This document shows, one piece after another, positions 62,541 through 64,000 of a stretch of 64,000 bases of DNA. The DNA is from Corallococcus sp. CA053C (GTDB lineage: Bacteria; Myxococcota; Myxococcia; Myxococcales; Myxococcaceae): positions 1-64,000 of the forward strand of contig NZ_RAWA01000002.1 in NCBI RefSeq assembly GCF_003611675.1. Direction: 5' to 3'. The notes beneath the pieces were generated by a model. The model was not told the DNA's origin and made no database searches. It saw only the letters and a program-made list of their open reading frames with translations. Positions within the stretch are counted from its first letter, which is position 1. The number at the start of each line of letters is the position of its first letter. Position numbers and translations under genes: made by a program.

Positions 62541-64000
62541 ATGACCGCCATCGCCATTCCGTCCCCACCTCTACGCACCTCTGACTCCAAAGATCATCTG
62601 AGGGACGCCATTGATGACGCAAAGTCACATGACCTTGTTTTTGCTATCGTCGGGCATGTCGGTGCAGGAGCTACGCACGTCGCAGGCAGTCTAATTGAAG
62701 AGCTAACCTCCGCAGGCTACAAACCGCTCAAAATCAAGGCCAGCACCTTAATCACCGAGACTGCCGACCAGCTTGGCCTTATCCGGAAAGCCTCTCTTTC
62801 AGGCCCACGACATGAGCGCACAAAGATCCTCCAGGATGCCGGAGATCAGCTTCGAAAAGACCACGGAGCGAGCATCGTCGCAGCGCTTGCGATCCGCAGA
62901 ATCCACGATGAGCGCAAACAGCCACGAACCACAAAACAACCTCTAGCATTCGTAATCGACTCTCTCAAACATCCTCGCGAAGTAGAGACACTACGAGAAG
63001 TCTACCGCAGCTCTTTCTACCTAATTGGCGTCATCTGCGGTTTCGATGTTCGAGAGAAGCGACTTGTCTTCAAATACAAGGACACAGATTCCGACAATCG
63101 CGCGGACATAGCTGCGCGCGACGACGCGGCTCCTAGAACTCCTGGGCAGCCCGACATCGGTCAAAACGTACGCGGGACACTCCAGTACGCTGACTTCTTT
63201 GTTAATAATGAAGATCAGGACCCCCGCTCTTTGGCCGGCACGCTATCTCGAACCATCCAAATAATCACAGAACGAGCAGTAATTCGACCGCACGAGGACG
63301 AACGCGGAATGTATGCAGCATGGTCATCTGCGCTGCGGTCGTCGTGCATGTCGCGCCAAGTTGGTGCAGCCATCATGAGCAAGACGGGCGAACTCATCGC
63401 AACGGGAACCAATGACGTTCCCAAATACGGTGGAGGCCTTTATCAAGACGGAGATCCAGTTGATCACCGGTGCTTCATGGACAAAGGCGACCTAGACCGA
63501 CCATATTGCCGAAACGACCACTCGAAAATAGATATATACAAGAACATATTCCAACGACTTAAGAGCAACAACCTACTAAGTGACGGTGTCTCGCCAGATG
63601 CCGTCAGGCAACAAATAGAGCAAACAGCCGTGCGCGATCTCATTGAGTTCTCCCGCGCGGTCCACGCAGAAATGGATGCCATCCTAAGCGTCGCCAGGCT
63701 TGGAAATGCAACCACACAGGGCGCTACTCTTTATTGCACAACTTACCCATGTCACAGTTGCGCACGACACATAGTTGCCAGCGGCATTCGCGAAGTCGTC
63801 TACATTGAACCATATGTCAAAAGCAGGGCATCAACTCTTCACTCCGACTCAACGGAGGAAGTAACAAAGCGTTGGTCAGACTCTTCGAAAAAAGTGCACT
63901 TTCGGCCTTTCTCTGGTGTCTCACCCCGAAGATTTTCCGTCGCCTTCAAAAAAATTGCAGACCTCAAGGACAGGGATGGCTTCTTAATCTCCCGCCCTTC
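62541..64000 (+). CDS. avcD: AvcD-type anti-phage deoxycytidylate deaminase, C-terminus cut by window edge
   Basis: Two-domain protein, 486 residues visible and no stop before the edge; family members are a little over 500 residues. The N-terminal P-loop NTPase-like domain reads VFAIVGHVGAGATHVAGSL (residues about 33-51; the usual Walker Lys is not evident) and FVIDSLKHPREVETLREVY. The C-terminal deaminase domain begins CMSRQVGAAIMSKTGE and has the zinc site His375-Ala-Glu377 (HAEMDAIL) and Cys404/Cys407 (PCHSCARHI). A Cys/His-containing insertion (CFMDKGDLDRPYCRNDH) lies between. AvcD enzymes deplete dCTP/dCMP during phage infection and are held inactive by the AvcI RNA. ATG 62541; an in-frame TAA ten codons upstream limits the start, TTG 62535 being the alternative. 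Codon use is AT-richer than all neighbours. Confidence 0.92.
   Translation, partial: MTAIAIPSPPLRTSDSKDHLRDAIDDAKSHDLVFAIVGHVGAGATHVAGSLIEELTSAGYKPLKIKASTLITETADQLGLIRKASLSGPRHERTKILQDAGDQLRKDHGASIVAALAIRRIHDERKQPRTTKQPLAFVIDSLKHPREVETLREVYRSSFYLIGVICGFDVREKRLVFKYKDTDSDNRADIAARDDAAPRTPGQPDIGQNVRGTLQYADFFVNNEDQDPRSLAGTLSRTIQIITERAVIRPHEDERGMYAAWSSALRSSCMSRQVGAAIMSKTGELIATGTNDVPKYGGGLYQDGDPVDHRCFMDKGDLDRPYCRNDHSKIDIYKNIFQRLKSNNLLSDGVSPDAVRQQIEQTAVRDLIEFSRAVHAEMDAILSVARLGNATTQGATLYCTTYPCHSCARHIVASGIREVVYIEPYVKSRASTLHSDSTEEVTKRWSDSSKKVHFRPFSGVSPRRFSVAFKKIADLKDRDGFLISRP

Overview
The window looks like chromosome from a myxobacterium of the Myxococcus/Corallococcus group. GC is about 70% or more, with strong third-position GC. 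It carries several Ser/Thr protein kinases, orphan histidine kinases with an FHA domain or a coiled coil, an FHA-type sigma-54 activator, many lipoproteins, an Oar-like TonB receptor, and a Cys-rich protein ending in a MYXO-CTERM-like tail. No rRNA, tRNA, CRISPR array or insertion sequence was recognised. The left-most and right-most genes are both cut by the window edges.

Layout. 1-5.9 kb: signalling genes (FHA-PAS histidine kinase, Ser/Thr kinase with a cyclase-like tail, soluble histidine kinase) around a lipoprotein with a five-residue repeat and a hairpin-rich leader. 5.9-17.1 kb: fatty acid hydroxylase, FAD/NAD(P) protein, anchored orphan, large secreted alpha/beta hydrolase with an overlapping lipoprotein, a 743-residue orphan and a bestrophin. 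17.1-24.9 kb: a kynurenine catabolic cluster. One divergent gene (4-oxalocrotonate decarboxylase) faces a tightly coupled operon for semialdehyde dehydrogenase, RidA-type deaminase, 3-hydroxyanthranilate dioxygenase, ACMS decarboxylase, kynureninase, kynurenine 3-monooxygenase and an atypical SDR. It converts kynurenine to 2-oxopent-4-enoate; tryptophan dioxygenase, formamidase and the last hydratase/aldolase steps must lie elsewhere. 24.9-33.7 kb: a lipoprotein/cytosolic pair, a TonB receptor with lipoprotein partner, a HAD phosphatase and a sigma-54 activator.

33.7-42.2 kb: three minus-strand genes reading OmpA/thrombospondin-3 protein, Cys-rich surface protein and TPR Ser/Thr kinase. 42.4-52.2 kb: GreA-like factor, nitronate monooxygenase, a murein-peptide style operon (dipeptide epimerase, DUF819 permease, class A beta-lactamase-like lipoprotein), an M20 peptidase, and an Asp/Asn hydroxylase gene whose start region is present in three tandem copies, followed by a methyltransferase and a choloylglycine hydrolase-like enzyme. 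52.2-59.7 kb: a four-gene translationally coupled operon MoxR ATPase - DUF5682 - vWA - SWIM/HEAT, a poorly understood NTP-dependent module. 60-62 kb: small Cys-rich lipoprotein, ferritin-like lipoprotein and a truncated paralogue of it.

At about 62.03 kb base composition drops sharply (73% GC in the line at 61801, 47% in the line at 62101, both counted by hand). The truncated paralogue ends there, a roughly 500-base stretch without a convincing gene follows, and then a gene for an AvcD-type anti-phage deoxycytidylate deaminase runs off the right edge. This is the clearest sign of an acquired defence island. The non-coding stretch is where an AvcI-type antitoxin RNA would be expected.
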